A stretch of DNA of 64,000 nt from Bugulina stolonifera. Its lineage: Eukaryota; Bryozoa; Gymnolaemata; Cheilostomatida; Bugulidae. Location: assembly GCA_935421135.1 (NCBI GenBank), contig OW285195.1, forward strand, positions 1,922,001 through 1,986,000, read 5' to 3'. Every line of letters starts with the position of its first letter. The first letter of the stretch is position 1. Of the stretch, positions 1 through 9,390 are shown piece by piece. The notes beneath the pieces were generated by a model. The model was given only the letters and a program-made list of their open reading frames with translations, ran no database searches and had not been told where the DNA came from. Both the position numbers and the translations under genes were made by a program.

Positions 1-3000
1 CTGGTCAGGTGCTGACTAGTAGGTAGGTGTCTCTGTTTAGTTTCCCTATAAATATATAAAGTAGTGGGTGTAAGTTATTTTGTGCTTCATACCATTATAT
101 ACAATAAACACATCACAATTGCTGCCAATTACCCTATTTAGCACTCACCTCATGTTCTACTTGTTGACATCTCTGATCAGGTGCTGACTAGTAGGTAGGT
201 GTCTCTGTTTAGTCTTCCTATAAATATATAAAGTAGCAGGGTGTAAGTTATTTTTTTGCTTCATACCATTATATACAATAAACACATCACAATTGCTGCC
301 AATTACCTTATTTAGCACTCACCTTATGTTCTACTTGTTGACATCTATGATCAGGTGCTGACTAGTAGGTGGGTGCCCCTGTTTAGTTTCCCTATAAATA
401 TATAAAGTAGTAGGCTGTAAGTTATTTTGTGCTTCATACCATTATATACAATAAACACATCACAATTGCTGCCAATTACTCTATTTAGCACTCACCTTAT
501 GTTCTACTTGTAGACATCTCTGATCAGGTGCTGACTAGTAGGTAGGTGTCTCTGTTTAGTTTCCCTATAAATATATAAAGTAGTAGGTGTAAGTTATTTT
601 TTTTGGTTCATACCATTACATACAATAAACACATCACAATTGCTGCCAATTACTCTATTTAGCACGCACCTTATGTTCTACTTGTTGACATCTATGATCA
701 GGTGCTGACTAGTAGGTAGGTGTCTCTGTTTAGTCTTCCTATAAATATATAAAGTAGTGGGTGTAAGTTATTTTGTGCTTCATACCATTATATACAATAA
801 ACACATCACAATTGCTGCCAATTACCCTATTTAGCACTCACCATATGTTCTACTTGTTGACATCTATGATCAGGTGCTGACTAGTAGGTAGGTGTCTCTG
901 TTTAGTCTTCCTATAAATATATAAAGTAGCAGGGTGTAAGTTATTTTTGTGCTTCATACCATTATATACAATAAACACATCACAATTGCTGCCAATAACC
1001 CTATTTAGCACGCACCTTATGTTCTACTTGTTGACATCTCTGATCAGGTGCTGACTAGTAGGTAGGTGTCTCTGTTTAGTCTCCCTATAAATATATAAAG
1101 TAGCAGGTTGCAAGTTATTTCGTGCTTCATACCATTATATACAATAAACACATCACAATTGCTGCCAATTACTCTATTTAGCACGCACCTTATGTTCTAC
1201 TTGTTGACATCTCTGATCAGGTGCTGACTAGTAGGTAGGTGTCTCTGTTTAGTCTCCCTATAAATATATAAAGTAGCAGGTTGCAAGTTATTTCGTGCTT
1301 CATACCATTATATACAATAAACACATCACAATTGCTGCCAATTACCCTATTTAGCACTCACCTTATGTTCTACTTGTTGACATCTCTGATCAGGTGCTGA
1401 CTAGTAGGTAGGTGTCTCTGTTTAGTCTCCCTATAAATATATAAAGTAGCAGGTTGCAAGTTATTTCGTGCTTCATACCATTATATACAATAAACACATC
1501 ACAATTGCTGCCAATTACTCTATTTAGCACGCACCTCATGTTCTACTTGTTGACATCTCTGATCAGGTGCTGACTAGTAGGTAGGTGTCTCTGTTTAGTT
1601 TCCCTATAAATATATAAAGTAGTGGGTGTAAGTTATTTTGTGCTTCATACCATTATATACAATAAACACATCACAATTGCTGCCAATTACCCTATTTAGC
1701 ACTCACCTTATGTTCTACTTGTTGACATCTATGATCAGGTGATGACTAGAAGGTAGGTGTCTCTGTTTAGTCTCCCTATAAATATATAAAGTAGTGGGTG
1801 TAAGTTATTTTTTTGCTTCATACCATTATATACAATAAACACATCACACTTGCTGCCAATTACTCTATTTAGCACTCACCTTATGTTCTACTTGTAGACA
1901 TCTCTGATCAGGTGCTGACTAGTAGGTAGGTGTCTCTGTTTAGTCTTCCTATAAATATATAAAGTAGCAGGGTGTAAGTTATTTTTTTGCTTCATACCAT
2001 TATATACAATAAACACATCACAATTGCTGCCAATTACCTTATTTAGCACTCACCTTATGTTCTACTTGTTGACATCTCTGATCAGGTGCTGACTAGTAGG
2101 TAGGTGTCTCTGTTTAGTCTCCCTATAAATATATAAAGTAGTGGGTGTAAGTTCATTTTTTGCTTCATACCATTATATACAATAAACACATCACACTTGC
2201 TGCCAATTACTCTATTTAGCACTCACCTCATGTTCTACTTGTAGACATCTCTGATCAGGTGCTGACTAGTAGGTAGGTGTCTCTGTTTAGTCTTCCTATA
2301 AATATATAAAGTAGCAGGGTGTAAGTTATTTTTTTGCTTCATACCATTATATACAATAAACACATCACAATTGCTGCCAATTACCTTATTTAGCACTCAC
2401 CTTATGTTCTACTTGTTGACATCTCTGTTCAGGTGCTGACTAGTAGGTAGGTGTCTCTGTTTAGTTTCCCTATAAATATATAAAGTAGTAGGCTGTAAGT
2501 TATTTTGTGCTTCATACCATTATATACAATAAACACATCACAATTGCTGCCAATAACCCTATTTAGCACTCACCTTATGTTCTACTTGTTGACATCTCTG
2601 ATCAGGTGCAGACTAGTAGGTAGGTGTCTCTGTTTAGTCTCCCTATAAATATATAAAGTAGTAGGGTGTAAGTTATTTTGCGCTTCGTACCATTATATAC
2701 AATAAACACATCACAATTGCTGCCAATTACTCTATTTAGCACTCACCTTATGTTCTGCTTGTTGACATCTATGATCAGGCGATGACTAGTAGGTAGGTGT
2801 CTCTGTTTAGTTTCCCTATAAATATATAAAGTAGTAGGGTGTAAGTTATTTTGCGCTTCATACCATTATATACAATAAACACATCACAATTGCTGCCAAT
2901 TACTCTATTTAGCACTCACCTTATGTTCTGCTTGTTGACATCTATGATCAGGAGCTGACTAGTAGGTAAGTGTCTCTGTTTAGTTTCCCTATAAATATAT

Positions 3001-3491
3001 AAAGTAGTAGGGTGTAAGTTATTTTGTGCTTCATACCATTATATACAATAAACACATCACAATTGCTGCCAATTACTCTATTTAGCACTCACCTTATGTT
3101 CTGCTTGTTGACATCTCTGATCAGGTGCTGACTAGTAGGTAGGTGTCTCTGTTTAGTCTCCCTATAAATATATAAAGTAGTGGGTGTAAGTTTTTTTTTT
3201 TGGTTCATACCATTATATACAATAAACACATCACAATTGCTGCCAATTACTCTATTTAGCACGCACCTTATGTTCTACTTGTTGACATCTATGATCAGGT
3301 GCTGACTAGTAGGTAGGTGTCTCTGTTTAGTCTCCCTATAAATATATAAAGTAGTGGGTGTAAGTTATTTTGTGCTTCATACTATTATATACAATAAACA
3401 CATCACAATTGCTGCCAATTACCCTATTTAGCACTCACCTTATGTTCTACTTGTTGACATCTATGATCAGGTGCTGACTAGTAGGTAGGTG
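1..3491. repeat. Satellite array, left block (about 174-bp monomer)
   Basis: About 20 head-to-tail monomers of roughly 172-176 bp, each marked by TGATCAGGTGCTGACTAG. Each monomer holds a TATA-like stretch (CTATAAATATATAAAG) and, about 75 bp further on, an AATAAA hexamer. Monomers differ by a few substitutions, and rare variants (for example GTGGGTGCCCCTG near 371, AGGCGATGACTAG near 2778, CATACTATTATATAC near 3380) recur in the same order near 18.7-21.5 kb, showing higher-order duplication. The array runs off the left edge and is interrupted at 3492 by the Polinton-like element. No coding capacity is seen. Confidence 0.97.
3486..3491. repeat. Left target-site duplication TAGGTG
   Basis: The six bases TAGGTG directly precede the terminal AGTAGTATAG of the element and are repeated at 14411-14416 directly after its other end. 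Six-base duplications are typical of Polinton/Maverick integration. Confidence 0.95.
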
Positions 3492-3860
3492 AGTAGTATA
3501 GTCAGTGCACTTCTACACAGACACGCACTCATTGACCCCTGTTTTCAACCAATCACAAGCCGGTATTTCCGATTTCAACCAATCACAGAAGAGCACAAAA
3601 ATTTTGCACACGACCTTGCCAAGGTCACCCCAAAATCCCCCCTTCTGATTGGTCGAAAAAACATTTGCACACTTGACCCCGAACCCGGCCACGACCCCTT
3701 CCCTCCCTCCTTCCCGCCCCCTCCCCCGCCTCCCACTCCTCCCCCGCTCCCCGCCACCGCCCTCGTCCCGTCCGCGCCACCGCCGTCGCCGCCGCCGCCA
3801 CCGCCGCCCTCACAGCCGCCGTCGCCGCCGCCACCACCGCCCTCACCACCGCCGCCGCCA

Positions 3861-3904
<44 letters not shown>

Positions 3905-4129
3905 ACCGCCGCCGCCGCCGCCGCCGCCGCCATCACCGTCATCACCGCCACCCCTCCTCCGCCGCCGCCCACCCTCCCCACCCCGCAACCCCCACTCACC
4001 CGAACGACCGATCGTTTGAGGCGGTCAAGCCGCGTCCGCCCACGTTGCGTGCGGCGCCGACCGTACACGTGGAGGCGACGCCGGTGCCCCGTATCCACCG
4101 GGCCAAGCGACTAGGCAGCGGCCCGCCGC
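3492..4129 (+). repeat. Left terminal inverted repeat of Polinton-like element
   Basis: The reverse complement of 13875-14410. The repeat is 638 bp here against 536 bp on the right; the difference is an about 100-bp expansion in the (CCG)n tract near 3840-3940. The outer part has two CCAAT motifs (3549, 3579), an inverted one (3648) and a GACCTTG/CAAGGTC palindrome (3612-3626). The inner part is very GC-rich. Homology stops where 4130 meets unrelated sequence. Confidence 0.95.
3775..3962. repeat. (CCG)n low-complexity tract in left TIR
   Basis: A run of CCG/CCA triplets that stays open in several frames and so yields spurious proline-, arginine-, glycine- or alanine-rich ORFs on both strands. 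It is shorter in the right repeat (about 14045-14130). Confidence 0.9.
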
Positions 4130-4219
4130 TTCTCCCGAGCCCTCCACTCGAAAAGCTTGTGATCTAAACGAGCGAATTCGGCTTCGCCTACAGCTCTCAT
4201 TAGCGATAAGAAGAAGTAC

Positions 4220-4565
4220 TACGGAAGGCTTGGTTTATAATGTGCATTGCATTGTTAATAAAGAAATGTGTAAAGTCTTGGCTATAAATATACTGATGGG
4301 AAGAAGGGTTGGTTCTATGATATACATTGTGTTGACAATAAAGAACCATGTACATGTGTTAAGTCAGCATATATAATACATTAAATAAACTTTTCGCAAT
4401 GGTGACAATAGAATGGATAAAAGATTGTGTACACGTGTTAAAACACAATTGAAAGAATAAAAGAGTATGTCATATCTATTATACATTAGATAAACTTTTC
4501 ACAATAGTAGCAATAGAATAAATAAAAGGTTGTGTGCATGTGTTAAGTCAGCATTATGTAATATA
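4220..4565. repeat. Degenerate AT-rich subterminal repeats with TATA and AATAAA motifs
   Basis: Directly inside the left TIR are diverged repeats. The phrase TAAACTTTTC(G/A)CAAT with a following AATAAAAG recurs at 4386 and 4491, a period of 105 bp. CTATAAATATA and AATAAAGAA motifs resemble parts of the flanking satellite monomer. No gene is seen. Confidence 0.6.
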
Positions 4566-4571
4566 TTAAAT

Positions 4572-4752
4572 TGTTTAGCCTCCCTATAAAAATATATAGT
4601 AGTAGGGTGTGAGTTATTTTTTAGCTTGATAGCATTTTATACAATAAACACTTCACAATTGCTGCCAATTACTCCATTTAACACTAACCTTATGTTCTAC
4701 TTGTTGACATCTCTGATCAGGCACTGACTAGTAGGTAGCTGTCTCTGTTTAC
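4572..4752 (+). repeat. Diverged satellite monomer inside the Polinton-like element
   Basis: The stretch from TTTAGCCTCCCTATAAAAATATATAG to GATCAGGCACTGACTAGTAGGTAGCTGTCTC aligns across the full length of the flanking satellite monomer, with scattered substitutions. It includes ACAATAAACAC, CACAATTGCTGCCAATTACTC and TTATGTTCTACTTGTTGACA. It lies 440 bp inside the TIR, so it is part of the element and was not left by the insertion event. Confidence 0.9.
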
Positions 4753-4854
4753 TCTCACTCTGTTGACTAGAGACTGATTATTCATACTGCTAGAGTGAGA
4801 AACTCATATCTTAAATAGTAGTAATCAGTGGGCGGAGTCTAACCATTTCCCCAC

Positions 4855-5692
4855 CCCGATGTGAATCCGAAGCCTCCCGATGTGAATCCGAAGCCTCCCG
4901 ATGCACCCCGATGTGAATCCGAAGCCTCCCGATGCACCCCGATGTGAATCCGAAGCCTCCCGATGCATCCCGATGTGAATCCGAAGCTTCCCGATGCATC
5001 CCGATGTGATTCCGAAGCTTCCCGATGCATCCCGATGTGAATCCGAAGCTTCCCGATACATCCCGATGTGATTCCGAAGCTTCCCGATGCATCCCGATGT
5101 GAATCCGAAGCTTCCCGATGCATCCCGATGTGATTCCGAAGCTTCCCGAAGCTTCCCGATGCATCCCGATGTGATTCCGAAGCTTCCCGATGCATCCCGA
5201 TGTGATTCCGAAGCTTCCCGATGCATCCCGATGTGATTCCGAAGCTTCCCGATGCATCCCGATGTGATTCCGAAGCTTCCCGATGCATCCCGATGTGTCA
5301 ATTCACATCGGGATGCATCGGGAAACTTCGGAATCACATCGGGATGCATCGGGAAGCTTCGGAATCACATCGGGATGCATCGGGAAGCTTCGGATTCACA
5401 TCGGGATGCATCGGGAAGCTTCGGATTCACATCGGGATGCATCGGGAAGCTTCGGAATCACATCGGGATGCATCGGGAAGCTTCGGAATCACATCGGGAT
5501 GCATCGGGAAGCTTCGGAATCACATCGGGATGCATCGGGAAGCTTCGGATTAACATCGGGATGCATCGGGAGGCTTCGGATTCACATCGGGGTGCATCGG
5601 GAGGCTTCGGATTCACATCGGGGTGCATCGGGAGGCTTCGGATTCACATCGGGAGGCTTCGGATTCACATCGGGGTGCATCGGGTCACATTG
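4855..5692. repeat. Large palindrome of 31-bp iterons (inverted array)
   Basis: The left arm (4855-5297) consists of units of the type CGAAGCTTCCCGATGCATC plus CCGATGTGATTC, 31 bp each. The right arm (5304-5692) is the same array reverse complemented, with a six-base spacer TCAATT. Unit variants are mirror-symmetric: outer units carry GCCTCC/GCACC, inner ones GCTTCC/GCATC, and both outer ends carry a shortened 20-bp unit. Each unit contains the small palindromes AAGCTT and ATGCAT. Because 31 is not a multiple of 3, every frame reads through the repeat; the resulting ORFs are not genes. The same arrangement occurs at 32579-32837. It may be a replication origin, enhancer or segregation site. 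Confidence 0.92.
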
Positions 5693-5735
5693 GGATTGGA
5701 TAAAAAAAAGGGAGGAGTCAAGAAATGAGCAGTTG

Positions 5736-5742
5736 TATAAAG
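5736..5742 (+). promoter_or_regulatory. TATA box of truncated early gene
   Basis: TATAAAG lies between the iteron array and the early-gene remnant. The same context (GTATAAAGGGA, then GTGGGATCACAGTCTCA) precedes the intact homologue at 32527-32533 on the minus strand, which supports a real promoter. Confidence 0.7.
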
Positions 5743-5789
5743 GGAGAGTGGGATCACAGTCTCAACACATCACTACTGTACAGCTACAC

Positions 5790-5966
5790 TACTACAATAG
5801 TCCAAAACCAAGAAGAGTTATTTGCGGGCTTAACGGACTCACAAATGGATGGAATTATTGAAGAAGAAGAAGGGGAAAATAATAGGAGTGGGGAGTCTTG
5901 CCCGAAAGGATCTTTCTAACATGGCGGACTCTCCGTCCTCCTCGGATAGGGGCGAGACCACAACAA
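5790..5966 (+). pseudogene. Truncated copy of the Polinton early gene (SIM-containing acidic/basic protein)
   Basis: This stretch is homologous to the first third of the gene at 31917-32444. Shared features are the peptide QNQEELFAGL, then SQMDGIIEEEE, and further on the DNA encoding ARKDLSNMADSPS in another frame. The region holding the start ATG of the full copy is deleted (between CAATAG and ATAGTCC), there are internal deletions that shift the frame, and homology stops near 5966 at CACAACA. An ORF can be read from upstream of the lost start (5725-5919), but it is not equivalent to the original. This marks the left edge of the deletion that removed the element's early region. Confidence 0.85.
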
Positions 5967-6192
5967 CCCATGGATGAGTATTATTCCAAGATAGAAAAGA
6001 TGCGGCTTTCTTCAGTAGTATTGTTTTATTACGAAGATAAATAGAGAAAAAATAAAAGAATCAAGAATCAAGCAGAAATCTAAAAAGCAAAGAAAAAAAA
6101 AAAGAATGCAGGTAAGATAAAAACTATTGGTTTGTTTTTTTTTAGTTATAGTAGTATAAAAACGAATTATAAGTAAGGTGAAGTATTTCTCT
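5967..6192. other. Deletion junction and 3' end of the late gene cluster
   Basis: Sequence here no longer matches the second Polinton copy. It is AT-rich, with no gene. On the minus strand it is the 3' untranslated tail of the protease gene and carries an AATAAA signal at 6025-6030. Confidence 0.6.
6025..6030 (-). terminator. Poly(A) signal AATAAA after the late gene cluster
   Basis: The minus strand reads GTAATAAAACAATAC about 165 nt after the protease stop codon, the last gene of the minus-strand cluster. Confidence 0.6.
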
Positions 6193-6720
6193 CTAGTCAA
6201 AGTGAAAAGGTGAAAAAAGCATAATATTGTTTACATGCGTTGTGAGTGGGAAAGTATTATTTCTTTTATTATAGTATAAACGTTGTAATAGAGCTCTTAT
6301 AGAATGATCTCGAACTCTTCCTTCTACTCTGCTTAGTCGTGTAATTATTCCCTCCATACTCCACCCTCGAGCTCGAAGGAGACAGAACAAGATGCAGTAG
6401 TCTCCACACACGTTAGTACTCTCTTCTTGTAGACACTCTCCATTCCATACTATTGGTATTCCCCATTGTTGTAACATCTTACCCACATCAGGATAAATAG
6501 AAGGGGGGAGTCCATAGGAGTCGAAATACTCTATTTCTTTTCCATTCGAAAAAACAGAGATCCAATGCTCGCCACTTTTCTCACTTGTTTGAGTGTTGAA
6601 AACAAAAGATCCAGATGGGGAGAAGGAGTCTAAGAAGTGATCCCTTGGCATAACCCCTCTAAAGGAGGTTGATGAGAGTTTATCATCAGATAGAATATTC
6701 GAGATTGAGAATGTATCCAT
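6193..6720 (-). CDS. PRO: Adenain-like maturation cysteine protease
   Basis: 175 aa. The product is the Ulp1/adenovirus-protease type of cysteine protease that Polintons and adintoviruses use to mature virion proteins. The catalytic pattern is visible in the family order: His52 in GEHWISVF, Asp67 in EYFDSYG, an oxyanion-hole Gln98 in NGECLQ and nucleophile Cys105 in NVCGDYC. Length is normal for the family. It is the last gene of the minus-strand cluster, and its ATG lies 5 nt after the stop of the capsid gene, so the two are probably co-transcribed. There is no frameshift and all key residues are kept. Confidence 0.93.
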   Translation of the reverse strand: MDTFSISNILSDDKLSSTSFRGVMPRDHFLDSFSPSGSFVFNTQTSEKSGEHWISVFSNGKEIEYFDSYGLPPSIYPDVGKMLQQWGIPIVWNGECLQEESTNVCGDYCILFCLLRARGWSMEGIITRLSRVEGRVRDHSIRALLQRLYYNKRNNTFPLTTHVNNIMLFSPFHFD

Positions 6721-6725
6721 TCTTT

Positions 6726-8072
6726 TTACATCATCCCGGCTACCATAGATACTTCGTGATTTGCATTCAAGTAGATAATGTCATCTTTTTCTTCGTATAC
6801 AAACAGTCCAAGTGTATTTTGAGTTTGATTAGCAAATGCTAGATTAATAGATAGACTCCCATTTGATAACAAGTGAAAGTTGTCATCACACAAATCTCCT
6901 GAAATGTCAAAGGCGTAGAGAGCAGCGCAGGACTTGTATTTGCTAGGGGAGATCTCATTCCCTGTGTCAGCATCGGATGTATTTGTGACAGTGAACAAAT
7001 TCATGAATTCACGAGCAAACTTTCCACTTGCAAAGTTTGGTTCATATCTTCGGGTCACCGGTGTTCCATCAATTAGTAGTTCTAATGAACTTAGATTGTT
7101 ATGTCCAAATTTGAAGGGATTTTGCTTATACGTTCCACTCTTTGCAGTATGGTTGACTAGTCCGACAAAGACTCTGTTTGGCTTCTGTCCCGCTTGATCA
7201 AAGTTTACTCTCACTGACTGGTGTCCAGCAGGGATGACATGGAAATGAGTTTTTATTCGGTCAATTGGTAGTTTTATAGACTCTTGTTGCACAACCCAAA
7301 CATCCATTTGTGCTTTTTGTAAGGCCGGATTGGCTTGTACACGTCGAATCCACAATTCTGTCTTAGTTATAGAAATCTTCGCCCCTCCTGCAGGGTTGTC
7401 TGTTTCTGCTAAGAGGGCCATTTGTGGAATAGCACGTTGTAGAGTAAGGCGAGAGCGAACTCCTGGTGGAATAAGTCTTCCTTGAGAAAACATACTCAAC
7501 CTAGGTCTCCCATAGAAGCTCATCTCTTTACTTGTGGCTATAAGTTTCTTTCTTTTTTCAACCACTTCGGGAGGTATACCATCATAGTCTTCTCCAGTTC
7601 CTTCATCCTCCATCCACCCACTCCCAACTTTCATATATGTGCTCTTAGCATCTTTACCATAGTTTAGGAGATTCTCGACATAAGCTCTATGTCCATAGTT
7701 TGGTTCATACTCAACATCTTGCCCAGCCAGTTGAACAGTGGCAGAAGAAAAGAGACTGTGCATAAAATTGTCCCCTGGAACAACCTTTAGTTGTTCTTCC
7801 GCAGGTAGTACGCTTCCATCAGCCTTGCTCACCTTTACTGTGGTGTGTAAGTAAGACCTTGATAGATCTGTGTAGAGTTCGTCTGCGGGCGGGATGTTAA
7901 ATTCAATAGTGCCATCAGGGGAGTCCGTAACAGGAGCCAAAGGTACCCACTCACCTCTGAGCACGCTAGTATGAGTTGGCGGAGTGGCAAATAAGTCAAA
8001 ACTGGAGTCAACCGTGTCTGGAGAGTCTTCAGAAACCTTGGAGAGAGAGATGGCTCGATGTGTGACGAACAT
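6726..8072 (-). CDS. MCP: Major capsid protein (hexon-like double jelly-roll)
   Basis: 448 aa. It resembles the Polinton/adintovirus major capsid proteins annotated in animal genomes as F54H12.2-like. Family signatures are FMHSLFSSATVQLAG (103-117), RAYVENLLNYGKDA (129-142) with the following WMEDEGTG, and a second barrel with positions such as RVFVGLVNH in the C-terminal half. By family knowledge it forms trimeric pseudo-hexameric capsomers of an icosahedral particle. It lies between the basic core-like gene and the protease. 105 nt separate it from the upstream gene, with an AT-rich TATA-like stretch (about 8158-8170), so it may have its own promoter. Intact. Confidence 0.93.
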   Translation of the reverse strand: MFVTHRAISLSKVSEDSPDTVDSSFDLFATPPTHTSVLRGEWVPLAPVTDSPDGTIEFNIPPADELYTDLSRSYLHTTVKVSKADGSVLPAEEQLKVVPGDNFMHSLFSSATVQLAGQDVEYEPNYGHRAYVENLLNYGKDAKSTYMKVGSGWMEDEGTGEDYDGIPPEVVEKRKKLIATSKEMSFYGRPRLSMFSQGRLIPPGVRSRLTLQRAIPQMALLAETDNPAGGAKISITKTELWIRRVQANPALQKAQMDVWVVQQESIKLPIDRIKTHFHVIPAGHQSVRVNFDQAGQKPNRVFVGLVNHTAKSGTYKQNPFKFGHNNLSSLELLIDGTPVTRRYEPNFASGKFAREFMNLFTVTNTSDADTGNEISPSKYKSCAALYAFDISGDLCDDNFHLLSNGSLSINLAFANQTQNTLGLFVYEEKDDIIYLNANHEVSMVAGMM

Positions 8073-8157
8073 GTTCGATAGTGTGAGAGTTGTTCCATCT
8101 AGTACTTGCTCCTACAGTTGCTTGTCTAAGAGTGGGGAGTGGTGAGTCTAGGTGCGG

Positions 8158-8170
8158 ATTATATATTTAT
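8158..8170 (-). promoter_or_regulatory. Possible TATA element for the capsid gene
   Basis: The minus strand reads AAATATATAATCC in the 105-nt gap, about 85-100 nt before the capsid ATG. It is also part of the tail of the preceding gene, so the assignment is tentative. Confidence 0.35.
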
Positions 8171-8177
8171 CTTTCAT

Positions 8178-8588
8178 TTAATCAAAAACTGTTTTTCTTC
8201 CTTTACGCTTTTTCTTTGTAGACTTTTGACTAACTCGTGCACGTTTGGCAGGTGGTTCACGTAATTCATCTTCTACATCACCTAGAAGATCCCCACCAGC
8301 TTCACGAAAACGTTTTGCTGCAGAGGATTTGAAGTTCTCTCCCTTGATTACATCTCCCAGAACCGAAGCTCCAGTAGTCAATAGCTTTTTCCCAATAGTT
8401 TTGGCACCATTCTTTAGCATGGGAAGGACCCCTCGGGCCAGTCCAGAAAAGAGTGAGCCGATCCCATTACCCGTCATAATAGGTTTTCCCCTGTACACAC
8501 TCATTCCCTCTCCCACCTGGTTTGCATAATAGTCTTCATACATCTCACCTGACTCATCAGGAAAATATGGAACTATGCGAGGGGCCAT
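8178..8588 (-). CDS. Small basic virion core-like protein (adenovirus pVI/pX-like position)
   Basis: 136 aa starting at the ATG of MAPRIVPYFP; the frame is open a few codons upstream but only via GTG. Residues about 41-83 form a glycine-rich amphipathic stretch (GIGSLFSGLARGVLPMLKNG, then IGKKLL and ASVLGDVIKG). A lysine/arginine-rich tail follows (about 113-131, PPAKRARVS and KKKRKGRK) that would serve as nuclear localisation or DNA-binding sequence. Such small proteins sit between penton and capsid genes in Polintons and adintoviruses and are compared with adenovirus core or membrane-lytic minor proteins. Its ATG follows the penton stop after a single base (TAA-C-ATG). Confidence 0.75.
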   Translation of the reverse strand: MAPRIVPYFPDESGEMYEDYYANQVGEGMSVYRGKPIMTGNGIGSLFSGLARGVLPMLKNGAKTIGKKLLTTGASVLGDVIKGENFKSSAAKRFREAGGDLLGDVEDELREPPAKRARVSQKSTKKKRKGRKTVFD

Positions 8589-8589
8589 G

Positions 8590-9336
8590 TTATTTCTCTC
8601 CACGCGGTCTGAAACGAACCGTCAGCACAACCTTTCCACTGCGAAATGAGACCCTTTCTCCGTCATCACGTCTTATATCTACCTCGATGAGGTCTGTGCT
8701 TGTATTAGATACTGGAGAGTATTGAACATTCGAAAACTCAAAGAAAACGGTGCTATTTCTTTCACTCTCTGTTATAGGAACTGTGCGAAGTAGGGGGACT
8801 AGACTATCTCCAACATGTCTTGGTGAGACTACGGAGGAGTAGACATAGAGGGATGTGAAACCAGCATTGATGTCTGGAGGGTTTTGACTCCTGTTGATTT
8901 CCGCAGCATATTCTACATCAGGTTCGAATCCCAACACCCACGCAACATCACGTGACATCATGACAGAGTGTTCCTGTTCTCTCAACATGAGGAAGGTTTC
9001 ATTCCGTAGACTATCATAGTAAAAGCTCACTACTTTTTCTAAGTCGTAGTTTATTAGTATTCTATTGATCTCACTCAAAAGTTCACCCATGGAAGCATAC
9101 CTCCCACTCCTGATTTCACATTTTCGTTTGACTCCATCTTTTGTATTCGTAACCACTACATAGCCATCTTCCACATTTCTCCAGGATGCGGGGTACTGAA
9201 TGTCAAGTAACCCAACCTCCCACTGTGATGAGTGAAGCTTCAATGTCTTGGCTAGCTTCGTAATGAAGTGAGCATTGGTGTTTGTGTCACTCCCACCGAT
9301 GCGTACATTTGAGGTAAGTGTGACATTGAAGGCCAT
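8590..9336 (-). CDS. Penton/minor capsid protein (single jelly-roll)
   Basis: 248 aa. The overall build matches the Polinton minor capsid protein that forms the vertices. The N-terminus has a strand-rich domain with W-x-V-G-L-x-D-I (39-46), a middle part has VLGF (134-137), and the C-terminal half carries the conserved block YVYSSVV (164-170) followed by PRHVGDSLVPLLR (172-184). The last residues (VSFRSGKVVLTVRFRP) match the family end. It lies between the integrase and core genes. A minus-strand TATAAA at 9373-9378 is about 40 nt upstream of the ATG. Intact. Confidence 0.88.
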   Translation of the reverse strand: MAFNVTLTSNVRIGGSDTNTNAHFITKLAKTLKLHSSQWEVGLLDIQYPASWRNVEDGYVVVTNTKDGVKRKCEIRSGRYASMGELLSEINRILINYDLEKVVSFYYDSLRNETFLMLREQEHSVMMSRDVAWVLGFEPDVEYAAEINRSQNPPDINAGFTSLYVYSSVVSPRHVGDSLVPLLRTVPITESERNSTVFFEFSNVQYSPVSNTSTDLIEVDIRRDDGERVSFRSGKVVLTVRFRPRGEK

Positions 9337-9372
9337 CTTTGAGAGTGAGCAAAACTGAACTTACATATCGAA

Positions 9373-9378
9373 TTTATA
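9373..9378 (-). promoter_or_regulatory. TATA box before penton gene
   Basis: The minus strand reads AGTATAAATTCG in the 54-nt space between integrase stop and penton ATG. It may drive penton, core, capsid and protease genes. Confidence 0.55.
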
Positions 9379-9390
9379 CTACCTTTGATC

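Noticed and set aside
1..3485. Satellite monomers as tandem promoters of real genes or tRNA-derived repeats
   Set aside because: No ORF follows the TATA motifs within the monomers, and no tRNA A/B box or cloverleaf is visible.
3489..4167. Long proline-, arginine-, glycine- and alanine-rich ORFs on both strands of the left TIR
   Set aside because: They follow from the CCG triplet tract being open in all frames; the same occurs in the right TIR.
4855..5692. CRISPR-like regular repeat array
   Set aside because: No unique spacers between units, arms are inverted, and the context is an animal transposon.
4811..5861. ORFs of 110-192 aa repeating MHREASESHRDASG in three frames on both strands
   Set aside because: The 31-bp unit cycles through all frames without stops; no codon bias and no homology beyond the repeat itself.
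6012..6200. 62-aa hydrophobic minus-strand ORF
   Set aside because: Lies in the AT-rich 3' untranslated region of the protease gene, low complexity.
7835..8098. 87-aa minus-strand ORF overlapping the capsid N-terminus
   Set aside because: Alternative frame of the capsid gene, no support.
6934..8725. Plus-strand ORFs opposite capsid and core genes
   Set aside because: Shadows of well-supported minus-strand genes; no recognisable domains.
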